Assembly: GCA_016721425.1 (NCBI GenBank)
Contig: JADKID010000008.1
Coordinates: forward strand, 1-64,000
Direction of reading: 5' to 3'
DNA: 64,000 bases
Origin: Bryobacterales bacterium
Lineage (GTDB): Bacteria > Acidobacteriota > Terriglobia > Bryobacterales > Bryobacteraceae
Shown: in pieces, positions 11,753 to 21,400 of the stretch
Layout of the letters: every line of letters starts with the position of its first letter
How positions within the stretch are numbered: the first letter of the stretch is position 1
Translations under genes and position numbers: made by a program
The notes under the pieces: generated by a model
What the model saw: the letters and a program-made list of their open reading frames with translations, nothing else
What the model was told of the DNA's origin: nothing
The model's database searches: none

Positions 11753-13849
11753 TGTTGTCAATTGAACCACTCGGCTTGAGTGCCGATCAGTGGCAGTTCC
11801 TGCGCGAACCGCAGATCCTTGAATGTTATGTCAAGAGTAGTGAAGCAGATCGGCCGCTCGCGGTCGAAAGCACGCGCAGGCAGTTCAAGACTGCGCGAGA
11901 CATCCTCGATCGCCTAACTGGACAAAACCCTCAACGAGGCGTTCTGCTGGCAGACGACGTAGGTCTCGGCAAGACCACCGTCGCCGCACTCGTAGCGTGG
12001 GTGGTAGCATCAGCTGGCGGCAAACGCAAAGTACGGATTCTTGCACCGAACGACGTGATGGTGCGACGTTGGGTGGACGAGCTTCAATTCCATGTGGAAC
12101 CTCTCAATGAGTGCGCAACGAACCTCGATGCGCGGAAAAACCGCGTAAGAGTCGGGAGGGAGAGGCTCTTTGATGGCACGATTCAGGTTGTCAAGCACTC
12201 CTATGCTTCACAAGGCCGGGCCTTGGGCCGCGATCTCCTCATCGTAGACGAGGCGCATCGTGCCAAAGGAGAAGATACCTGGTTCAGCTGAGCGCTGCGG
12301 CGGCAAAAGAGAACGCCAACCGCGTCCTGATCCTGACGGCGACACCTTTTAGTATTCAGCTCGAAGAGCTGAAGCGCATGTTGACGCTCATCGGAGGAGA
12401 AGCAGCACATCGAGCAGTAACATCTTTCAGCCGCGCGCTTAGAGGCCTCTATACCAGAGGTGCGGCCCTCCCCGAGGGCGTGGAAGCCCATCGTCTAGCC
12501 CAAAAGGCTAAGGAGGCGGTCACGGCGCTAAGCTCGTGGGCCATTCGCCATGGCGTCGACGACCTGCCCCTCGAACGTGAATCGTTCGGCTCCCGAGAGG
12601 AGTGGAACATCGTGGTGCCCGCCGCAAGAGTGGAAGAGTTGGAGGCGATGCTGTTGATGGATCGCGCCCTGCGGATTGCAAAGCAAAGCGGCTCGGCGGT
12701 GCCAAATGTCACCAATGATCCGCGTTTCCACGTCGGCTGGCGGCAGTTTGACGCGACCAGAGAGAGCCTAAGTGCCGAAGCGCAGAGGATTCCAGAGCCC
12801 GCCCGGTCAGTCGTGCTGAATCAGCTCCACAACATCAAGCGACTCCGCACGCCACCCACAAGCCACTCCAAAATCGAGGCCGTTGCAGCGGCAGTGGAAT
12901 CGATTATTCAGCAAGGCGAGAAAGTCCTCCTCTTTTGCCACCATCACGCGACCGCGCAGGAGTTGACAATCCGGCTCGCGGAAGTCCTTCCGAAACTGCC
13001 GGCGCCAAGAGCACCGAGTTTGGCCGCATGGAAGAGGGCATGGGGCGAGGTCGTTTGTAGACAGGATGAACGCGAAGACGAAGAGCAGTTGAGGAGCACT
13101 TTCATCGATTGGCTCTGCTCTGATCTGATCCGTGCGCAGACGCTCAGCTGGCTCGGGACGAAATCACCGGCAGACGCAAGACTCAGGGATCTACTTGAAA
13201 GGCAACGTGGCCGGCACCCACTTGGTGGAGAGACCATCGCCAAGGCTGCTGTGCGGCTGTACCGAACGCTTCTTCAATCGAAGTCGAGTGCCGCAGTTTT
13301 GAAGGCTGCCGCGGCGGGCCGCTCCGAACTCCTTGCAGGATCAAGTGGATCTTCACGCGTCCTGGGTGTCTGCCTGCCAGACGAAGACCGAAGGTCGCTG
13401 TTCATACACAACCAGCAGCCCGACACTGTGATTTCCATTTTCAATAGCCCGTTTGGCCCAGATGTTCTCGTCGTAACCGACAAACTCTCTGAGGGATCGA
13501 CCTGCACCGGTACTGCCGACACCTGATTCACTACGAACTCGATCCAAGTCCAATTCGGACGGTTCAGCGAAACGGTCGCCTCCGTCGGGTCAACAGTTGG
13601 GCCGCCGTAATAGGGCAACCTATCCGGTATGCGTATCCAGCGTTCCCTGGTACCCGGGACCACCGGCTTGTACAGATTATGAAAAAGCGGGTCGACAGTT
13701 TCTCGCTGTTGCTAGGAGGAGCCCAGGAGATCGACATTGAGGAAGTAGAGGGCTCGGATGAGGCGTGGAGGAATAGGGTGATTGCAGCGGCAAAGGAAGA
13801 TCTGGCTGCTGCCGGCAGCCAACTCCGTGCGAGAGACCGAACAGCGTAA
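11752..13849 (+). pseudogene. SNF2-like superfamily 2 helicase of the PLD operon (two frameshifts)
   Basis: ATG 11752 overlaps the preceding stop (TGATG). Visible motifs are Walker A LADDVGLGKTT (about 11950-11982), motif II LLIVDEAHRAKGED (about 12235-12276), motif III LILTATPFS (about 12333-12360), a helicase C region with VLLFCHHHATA (about 12926-12958), then EGIDLHRYCRHLIHYELDPS and the motif VI-like QRNGRLRRVNSW near 13562-13600. The protein would be about 700 residues. The first frame ends at 12291 and a second runs to 13526; single-base shifts near 12285 and 13497 restore one frame to the TAA at 13847-13849. With only two lesions this is the best-preserved member of the operon. Such helicases usually translocate on duplex DNA to feed or control a nuclease; that role here is inferred. 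Confidence 0.75.
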
Positions 13850-14138
13850 CTTACCGTCGGGGCGATGGCGAATCCAGTTGGAACTCGTGAGTGCCCAAAA
13901 TGATTAGGGCCGCATAAGTCAGGGTTAGTGCAACCACCGGACCCGCATGCGCCCACAGCGTGACGTAGCGGGCAGGGCTAACACCTTCGATTGGCTGTCA
14001 AAAGCCATCCGGTCCACGCGGCCGACAAGATACTGATGACTGGTCTCCGCTCACTCCTCCGGCGCCCCGCCGACTAAGATCCGAAGTTGTGTTCCTGCTG
14101 TTGCATTAGATCGCACACTGTCCAGGTATCTTCTGGAC

Positions 14139-15518
14139 ATGAGGCAAACAAACCGAACCATTGAGCTTGGACTCACATCGCCGGTCGCGGCGATGGAAGC
14201 GTTTCTGGAAACCCACCGGGCCTGGATTGAATCCGTGGTGGGCTGTCCGCGGGGCGAAGCGCTGACCTTCGAGTTCGACTTTCCGTTCAGCCACGTCGTA
14301 CTGGAGCAACTCATGGAGGGCGTCCACTTGGACCGGCAGTGCCTCGGTGCCGCAGATGCGCTACGCCCCATGGTCCGGCGATGGGAAACGCCGCCCGGTT
14401 GCAGCCCCCGGATCGATCTCACGGCATCTCGGGACAGGCACGCCAAGATCACCGAGCGGAAGTTGGCCTGGGACCCTCACTGGAAGGAGACTCCGATCGC
14501 GGTCTGGCTTGATGGGGCCGAGCACGCGGTCGTGAGCGCGAATATCCCGTATGTGTCGTTCATCGAGAAGGGCGCGATCAGCGTGAGGCAGTGGGTCATC
14601 GTCAACCGGCGGGAGGCCGCCATGTGCCTGAACATGCTGCGCCAGATCGAACCGCCGCGCGTGATTACCATGGTGGGCGGACGCGACATTCCTCTTCCGA
14701 AGAATGGATACAACTGGGACTCGGTGCTGCTTGACCCTGCCCTGAATGAACTCGTGCGTCAGGACTTTGAGACATTCTGGGATAGCGAGTCGTGGTTCGT
14801 CCAGCAACACCTTCCCTACAGACGGGGATTCCTTCTCTACGGGCCCCCAGGGAACGGCAAGACGACGGTGGCCAGGATCATGGCCTGCCACCCACAGGTA
14901 TCCACTTTCAGCATCGATTTCTCCTGCGAGGGGCTGCCCAACGATGCACTCTCCGGGCTGTTTCACGCCGCGGAGGACAACGCACCGGCGCTCATCATCT
15001 TGGAAGACCTAGACAGGGTCTTCGGCGCGGGAACGCCGTCCAATCAGACCGGGATCACCTTGCAGCATCTGCTGGGTTGCCTCGACGGCTTGGCGACGCA
15101 GAACGGCATCGTCGTTGTGGCGACCGCCAACGACCCGACTACTCTGGATGCCGCGATTCTCAAGCGCCCGGGCCGCTTCGACCGATTGGCCGCATTTCCG
15201 GTCCCATCTCTCGAGATGAGGCGTCTCTACTTCCACCGACTGGTCGGGGAGACGCTGGATGGGCAGTCCATCGCCACTGCGGCGAGGGAGACCGACAGGA
15301 TGTCCTTCGCACAACTGCGGGAGGCGTACATTCTCGCGGGGCAGCGCTCATTCCGCCGGGGCGGCGGCGTTGAACCGGACGAGCTACTCTCTGCCATCCG
15401 CACTGTGCGGGCAGAAGCCGATGGAGTTTCCAATCGCTCCGATGGGCGCTCGCTGGGCTTTGGCTCGAAGACTCCTTCCGCTGAAAGCCCCGCTGCCGTC
15501 TGCCGGCGGGGCGGATGA
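14139..15518 (+). CDS. Bcs1-like AAA+ ATPase
   Basis: This 459-residue protein is intact. It has an N-terminal region of about 225 residues without a recognised domain, then a single AAA+ module: Walker A GPPGNGKT at about residue 235, Walker B LIILEDLD at about 288, sensor 1 VVVATANDP, and an arginine-finger element LKRPGRFDR at about 345. The order and the ED in Walker B resemble Bcs1/FtsH-type AAA proteins, found in defence islands and next to membrane or protease effectors. No transmembrane segment is evident. The start is uncertain because the frame is open upstream and no clear ribosome binding site precedes the ATG. The last 30 residues are low-complexity and may not be original. A 52-residue membrane protein lies 160 bases downstream on the same strand. 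The substrate is unknown. Confidence 0.8.
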   Translation: MRQTNRTIELGLTSPVAAMEAFLETHRAWIESVVGCPRGEALTFEFDFPFSHVVLEQLMEGVHLDRQCLGAADALRPMVRRWETPPGCSPRIDLTASRDRHAKITERKLAWDPHWKETPIAVWLDGAEHAVVSANIPYVSFIEKGAISVRQWVIVNRREAAMCLNMLRQIEPPRVITMVGGRDIPLPKNGYNWDSVLLDPALNELVRQDFETFWDSESWFVQQHLPYRRGFLLYGPPGNGKTTVARIMACHPQVSTFSIDFSCEGLPNDALSGLFHAAEDNAPALIILEDLDRVFGAGTPSNQTGITLQHLLGCLDGLATQNGIVVVATANDPTTLDAAILKRPGRFDRLAAFPVPSLEMRRLYFHRLVGETLDGQSIATAARETDRMSFAQLREAYILAGQRSFRRGGGVEPDELLSAIRTVRAEADGVSNRSDGRSLGFGSKTPSAESPAAVCRRGG

Positions 15519-15678
15519 AGGCGAGAGAGCTATCTCACTGCGAGGGTTGGCTCCCCCCCTGCTCGGAAGATTCGGTATTTGTGAAATCGGCTGGCGGGTA
15601 TAGAGTCGAAGGCGCGATGAAGCCCGGGGCGGCACGCTCAAGACCCGCGGGACCCGCCAAATTGAAAGGAAGAACAAA

Positions 15679-15837
15679 ATGCCAATGCCTGACAACATCT
15701 TCTTCTATCGACGGAAAGGTGGAGGAATGGGTGGCCTCGGAGTAGTCCTGATCTTCGGCTACCTCGTTTTGATCGACAAGGTTTGCACCTACATCATCGC
15801 GCCCGTCCTTGGGTTCGTACGTTGGATTGGCATGTGA
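15679..15837 (+). CDS. Small single-pass membrane protein (52 aa)
   Basis: ATG 15679 is preceded by AAAGGAAGA at a normal distance for a ribosome binding site. The predicted protein starts MPMPDNIFFYRRKGGG, has a hydrophobic segment of about 20 residues (GGLGVVLIFGYLVLIDKV), then IIAPVLGFVRW and the stop at 15835-15837. The basic cluster before the hydrophobic stretch suggests an N-in orientation. No family is recognised. It follows the AAA+ ATPase on the same strand, so it may be a membrane partner or effector of that protein, but a 160-base gap leaves this open. Confidence 0.5.
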   Translation: MPMPDNIFFYRRKGGGMGGLGVVLIFGYLVLIDKVCTYIIAPVLGFVRWIGM

Positions 15838-15981
15838 GACCTGTCTGGCACATAGCGGAGCCAGGCTCACGCTCTCAATCCGATGAAGTTGGACGTCCTC
15901 TGTCTCCGTATCGGCCGTGGCTGACGCTCTCCGCTCATCGCCGTGAGAGAGTGTCCGCCGCCCTCCCGTCGACGATGATGG

Positions 15982-17050
15982 GTGGGGGCGCGAAACAGGG
16001 TCACCGATCCTGGAGGCGCCGAGAATATACTGATACCAGTGCCACCAGCCAGAAGACGAGATCGCCAGGTCGTCCGCATACTTGGACTCATCGGAACACT
16101 GCTCGAGGGAGGCCGGCCGACGGTGCAAGACCTCGCGCGCCGCTTCCAGACTCGCCGCGAAACGATCTACCGCGATCTCCATGCCTTGGAAGAGGCCGGA
16201 TACCCGATCGGCGGCGACGAGAACGGTCTCCTCAGTCGTCCACGACTTCTCAATCATCGCGGCACGTCTCATCCCGAAATCCGGTTCAATCTGCGGGAAC
16301 TCGACGCACTGCTCTGGGTCCTGGCGCATTCGGAAACGGCCAAGGCGCCCTTCCGCGATCAACTCTCTTCAGCTGCGGAAAAACTGCGAGCCCTGAGGTC
16401 CCTGCAGCACTGTTCGCCGGCCGACGCCGCGGATGAGGTCGTCTCTGTCCTCCACCGGGGCGCCAGGGACTATTCAAGACACAGTGCGGCAATTCTCAGC
16501 TTGATGGAAGGCATCCTCCGCGAGCGCCGCACGCGCATCTGTTACCGTTCGCCTTCCCGGCCTGAACCTCACGACTTCGACTACGACCCCTACAGGCTCC
16601 TTACCGTTCCCGACGGTCTCTACTGCCTTGGCCAGACCCCGGCCCACGGCGGCCTTACGACCCTGGCGCTGGACCGCATCGATTCGGTGACTCTGTTGGA
16701 CGAGTCCTTCAAAGTCGACACGGTCTTTGACCCTGCCCGGATTGAACAGGACGCCTTCGGTGTCGTCTGGGAAAACCCGATCACCGTGGTCGTTCGCTTC
16801 AGCGCCAATCAGACGCCCTACGTCAAGGAGCGCCTCTGGCACCCAAGCCAATCCTTCCGCGACCTCGCAAACGGTAGTGTCGAGATGACATTCCGCGCGG
16901 CTGGGGAGTTTGAGATCACCCGCTGGATCCTCAGTTGGGGGGATGCGGCAGAGGTCCTCGCGCCGGATTCCACTCCGCCGACAGATCCAAGACACCCTCG
17001 GCCGCGCCGACGCCCAGTACTCCGACGAGGATTGGGCGGGCCCGGCATAG
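15982..17050 (+). pseudogene. WYL-domain transcriptional regulator with a 3' frameshift
   Basis: The protein has an N-terminal winged helix (VVRILGLIGTLLEGGRPTVQ, then FQTRRETIYRDLHALEEAGY) and a WYL domain (RRTRICYRSPSR, then DYDPYRLLTVPDGLYCLG and LALDRIDSVTLLD). A WCX-type C-terminal part follows (FRAAGEFEITRWILSWGD). WYL proteins sense nucleic-acid ligands and often repress defence genes. Near 16970 the frame is lost; a one-base shift restores the expected end, IQDTLGRADAQYSDEDWAG, with TAG at 17048-17050. In the uncorrected frame translation runs to 17109 with an Arg/Pro-rich tail. Only the last 25 or so residues are affected, so function may be retained. GTG 15982 or GTG 16039 could be the start. 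It is a candidate regulator of the flanking defence genes. Confidence 0.7.
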
Positions 17051-17262
17051 AATCCGTAGCTGGTCAGTCGGAATTCCCGTCGGATTCGCGACCAACTATG
17101 CCGGCCTGACTGATGGATCTCTCTGGAAACGAGATACTTCCGCAGACTCCCTGATTCACGTCCACGAAATCTGAGTCCTCCCCTATGCCTGACACCTGAC
17201 TGATTTGGTCGCGGATCTGCGGATTGCCAGGACGGGCATCTTCCGTTGGCGCTTCGTCGGCC

Positions 17263-17439
17263 TCAGGCGCGCGGGAGGTCGTCAAGATAAGGCCGCGTGG
17301 CGGCGATCAGCCGGCGCATTGCTTCTACCATGGCTTCCTCTGTCCTTTGCCCCTCTTGAAACCGGAACTTCAGGGAGGTCTTGGCTCCGGCGACAAATGT
17401 GAGTTGCACCTCCCGCAGAGGGGGCAACTCGGCGTTCAT
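17263..17439 (-). CDS. Small hypothetical protein (58 aa), possibly a fragment
   Basis: Reading leftward from ATG at 17439 gives MNAELPPLREVQLTFVAGAK, then LKFRFQEGQRTEEAMVEAMR and a short acidic tail ending PYLDDLPRA before a TGA. The composition looks like real protein (amphipathic, Glu/Arg-balanced), unlike neighbouring chance frames. No Shine-Dalgarno sequence precedes the ATG. It lies 13 bases beyond the stop of the broken HNH gene on the same strand, so it may be a separate small gene of that operon or the frameshifted end of it. Confidence 0.35.
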   Translation of the reverse strand: MNAELPPLREVQLTFVAGAKTSLKFRFQEGQRTEEAMVEAMRRLIAATRPYLDDLPRA

Positions 17440-17452
17440 GATCGCCAGAATG

Positions 17453-18267
17453 TCAGATGCATGTCCTTCTCATGACATTGAGACGCCGTAGGTTGAGGTC
17501 GCTATCGTCGTGAAAGAAGATGATCTTAACCCCATGGCCATCATCCTCAATAAACTCGTAGCGGCAACCAGCGATTCCGGTGTTGCACAAAACGAACCGG
17601 CCATCACGGCCTCCCTGCTGGAATTCATGCTCGCCTACTCGGAGGCCTGCCTCGCCTGAGAGCCGGAGGAGTGCGTCAAGGAGCGGCTCAGGTTGGCCCC
17701 CTTCAGGTGGACGGGGTGGAGTCGGTGGAGTTGCTGGCCGTTCTTGCGCCTCCTCACTGGCAAGCGCCCGAAGATTGCGCAGAACCTCCTCTTTGAGTTC
17801 GTTCACCGCGCCGGCATAGTGGCGCTTCGCCTCACTTCCCGATGCCCCCTGCGCCGATTTGGAGTCATATCGCGGCGTCTCAGTCTCCTTCTTCTCGGGC
17901 CTGAAATCCGCACCAGGCATCGGAGGGTACGTCCTCCGTTTCGGCGGATTTCTTCTCTTCACTGAGTCTTCGTACCAGGGCTCGTCGCATTGTTCCTGAA
18001 GTTTCTCGAGCCACCACCGGATTGCGGCAACTCGATACTCCTCTGGGACATGACTGAAGTCCCTCGCCCCTTCTTTTGATTGCAGCCGTGGCACGCGGTC
18101 ACCAAATTCGATGGGTCATCAGTGCCTCCCTTTTGCTCGTGATATGACAGGATCCACCGTGAGGTCCGCTATACGCCAATTCTCGAACGAGCTTTAGCAT
18201 CCCAACCGCAGTATGCGCAGACGAATTTGTCTGGCCGCCACACTTCCAACCGTTGCTCATCTGTCAT
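17453..18267 (-). pseudogene. HNH-type endonuclease with extra C-terminal domain (broken)
   Basis: The ATG at 18267 (minus strand) opens MTDEQRLEVWRPDKFVCAYC, with the first zinc Cys pair CAYCGWD. In a second frame the core continues as GGTDDPSNLVTACHGCNQKK, carrying the conserved Asn and the second Cys pair CxxC. Between them the expected His-bearing segment reads DLTVDPVIS in a third frame, where relatives have the catalytic His (V-D-H-I), so both the frame and the key His appear lost. Downstream, an open frame of 213 codons begins in ARDFSHVPEEYRVAAIRWWL, passes a Pro-rich linker and ends in a small domain (GRFVLCNTGIAG, then VKIIFFHDDSDL). The nuclease is probably dead. Stand-alone HNH proteins of this type are common in phage and mobile DNA. 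Confidence 0.65.
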
Positions 18268-18448
18268 AGGTAGGTGCACCTGCTTCTTCTCGGTTATCGG
18301 CCACGGCCTGATAACCCTTTAGACAACAATCGCCAGAATCGCTGCTCCTACTGCCGGGATTGCTGCCATCCATTGGCACGGCGTCTCAAAGAGACATAGC
18401 CATCCTAATCCCGGAACGCGGCACTTCCGATACTGTTAGAGGGGCCCT

Positions 18449-21400
18449 ATGTTCAAAACCGGATTGAGCTACGTCTACTCACCCTCTGACCTGAACGCAT
18501 TCCTCGAGAACGAATCGGTAACATGGCTGGACCGGTACAACCTCGAGGTCCCGGGCGAACTCATTCGGGACGTGTCAGCCGAGGAAGACGAGATCGTGCA
18601 GAGCGCTGGCGCGAAGCACGAGCAGCAAGTCCTGGAGTCACTGCAGCAACAGACCGATGTCGCGGTGATTGAGCGCAAGGCTGGCGCACATTTCGAGACC
18701 CTCGCAGCCATGAAGGCTGGCCGCCCTGTGATCTACCAGGCGCGGCTGGAAAGCGGTGACTTCGCAGGATGGGCTGACTTTCTGATCCGCGTCGATGGCG
18801 CTTCCGATCTGGGCCAGTGGCACTACGAGGTTTGGGACACGAAACTCGCCCGCAGCATGAAGCCCTACTTCGCGATCCAACTCTGCTGCTATGCCGAGAT
18901 GCTGGCGGTGCTGCAGGGCAGACGCCCCGACCACGTCGGCATCATCCTTGGGAACGGCGAGCAGAAAGCCCTCCAGGTCTCCGACTTCTGGTTCTACTAC
19001 AAGGCGATCAAGCGGGCATTTCTGGAGCAACAGTCGAAATTCAACCCGGACTCGCCGCCATCGTTCCCGGGCTTGGCCGACTACCGGCATTGGACAGGCT
19101 ACGTGACCAAGCTGCTGAAGGACCGGGACGACGTTTCGCTGGTGGCGAACATCCGTACGGTTCAAGTCGAGAAGCTCGCGGCCGCTGGCATTGCCACTGT
19201 GCGCGCCCTGGCCGAGAGCCCCCTTCCTGCGATTCCGAAAATGGCAAGGGCGACGTTTGACCGTATACGCGCGCAGGCGACGGTCCAGATGGCATCACAT
19301 CCTGGGCAGCCTCCCCGATTCGAGTTCCTTCCAAAGAATCCCGACGCCCCACGCCAGGGTTTCGGGCTGTTGCCACCTCACTCGGCGCAAGATGTGTGCT
19401 TTGACATTGAAGGATATCCGCTCATCGAGGACGGACTCGAATACCTCCTGGGCGTGACCTGTGAGGAGAGAGGCCAACTGGTCTTCAAGGACTGGTGGGC
19501 CCACAATCGCGAGCAGGAGAGAGAGTCGTTCGAAGCGTTCATCGACTGGGTGCACGGCAGGTGGAAGCAGGACCCATCGATGCACATCTACCACTACGCC
19601 GCCTACGAGACGACGGCCCTGAAGCGGCTGATGTGCCGGTACGCGTCCCGCGAGAGCGAAGTAGACGACCTCCTGCGCAATCACGTCTTCGTCGACCTCT
19701 ACACGGTGGTCCGCCAGGCGCTGTTGATTGGCGAACCGTCGTATTCCCTTAAAAACGTTGAGCACCTCTACATGCCCGCGCGGGAGGGTGAAGTGGCATC
19801 AGCCGGCGATTCCATCGTGTACTACCACCGCTGGGTAGAAGCACCCGATGGGACGAACTGGCGGGACTCCCCGACTCTGAAGTTGATCCGTGACTACAAC
19901 CAGGTTGACTGCGACTCCACATGGGGACTCGTGAGCTGGCTTAGGCAACAACAGGCGGCCGCCGCACGCAACTACGTGGCGCCGGAGCCGCCGAAAGAGG
20001 TTGCGGAAACTACGTCTGAGCGGGCCGCGCTTGCCCAAACGATGCTGGCGGCGATTCCGAATGAAGCGAATGGCGACGCGGAGAAATGGAGAGTGCACGC
20101 CCTCCTGGCACATCTGCTCGAGTTCCACCGGCGGGAGGATAAGTCCCGCTACTGGATGATGTTTGAGCGTGCGGAGATGACGGAGCAGCAATTGATCGAG
20201 GATTCAGTATGCCTGGGCGCGGTGCAGCGGACAGGCGCGCCTCCTGTCCCGGTGAAGCAGTCGTTCTGTTACGAGTACACGTTCGTCGAGCAGGAATCAA
20301 AACTCCGGGCCGGGAGCAAGGTCCGCCTGGCGGAAGATACCAACATCGGCTTCGCGATTGAGGACATCGACTATGAACGCCGGACTCTGACCATTAAGCG
20401 TGGGAAACGAAGTGGGGAACCGCCGCACCGGACGAATCTCATTCCGGATGAAATCGTCGCGGCGAAGGCGATCGTGGATTCCATCGAACGGACGGTGCGC
20501 GACTACGCGGCTCGGGGATCGCTGCCGAAGGCGCTGGAGGATTTCCTCTATCGGCGCCGGCCGCGCATCGCCCACCACGCCAACGGCTCGATCGTTCCGC
20601 CAAATGTAGACGTTCGCGAAGCCGCGATCACAGCGGTGAAGGGCCTCAAAAACAGCGCACTCTGCATTCAGGGCCCACCCGGTTGCGGCAAAACTCATAT
20701 CGGCGGACGAATCATCGCGGAGTTGCTGAGGGCGCAAAAGAGGGTCGGTATCGCCTCCAACAGCCATGAAGCGATCTGCGTCCTCATGCGGGCGGTAGGT
20801 GAAGCCGCGGATATCGCGGGTGTCCGATTTGAAGGAGCGAAGTGCGGCGAGGAAGACCGGGAGCAGTTCCACCCGTCGATCTCCATTCTAGGTACGAATT
20901 CAGCGGTCTTCGAGGCGGGGCCGCTGCCCGATCTTGTCGGGGGTACCGCCTGGCTTTTCAGCAAGCCGGAGGCGGCCGGGCAGTTTGACTATCTCTTCAT
21001 CGACGAAGCCGGCCAGGTCAGCATTGCCAATTTGGTTGGAATGGCACCCTGCGCCGCGAACCTCGTGCTGCTGGGTGATCAGATGCAGCTGAACCAACCC
21101 ATCCAGGGGGTCCACCCCGGAGAGAGCGGCCAGTCCATCCTGGAGTACTACCTCGGGGACCACGCCACCATCCCCGAGGACTTGGGTGTCTTCCTTCCGA
21201 AAACCTGGAGGATGAGACCCGAGGTGTGCTCCTTCATCTCTGCGGGGATCTACGAGAATCGACTGACGTCGGAGCCTCGCACGGAAAAACGCAGCATCCA
21301 GCTCACCGGCCCGCGCCGCCAGATCCACAAGTCGGCCGGCCTGATTTACGTTCCTGTTGCCCATGACGGCGACACGTTTGAATCTGACGACGAGGCACAA

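Noticed and set aside
486..13849. Dismissing all frameshifts as sequencing error
   Set aside because: Error cannot be ruled out at single sites, but clean long genes lie in the same window, a true in-frame TAG is present, and the duplicated module shows real differences between copies. Regional decay explains the pattern better.
18100..18448. A possible structured RNA in the gap before the helicase fusion
   Set aside because: Most of the interval is covered by the N-terminal part of the broken HNH gene, and the remaining 180 bases show no strong stem or conserved element by eye.
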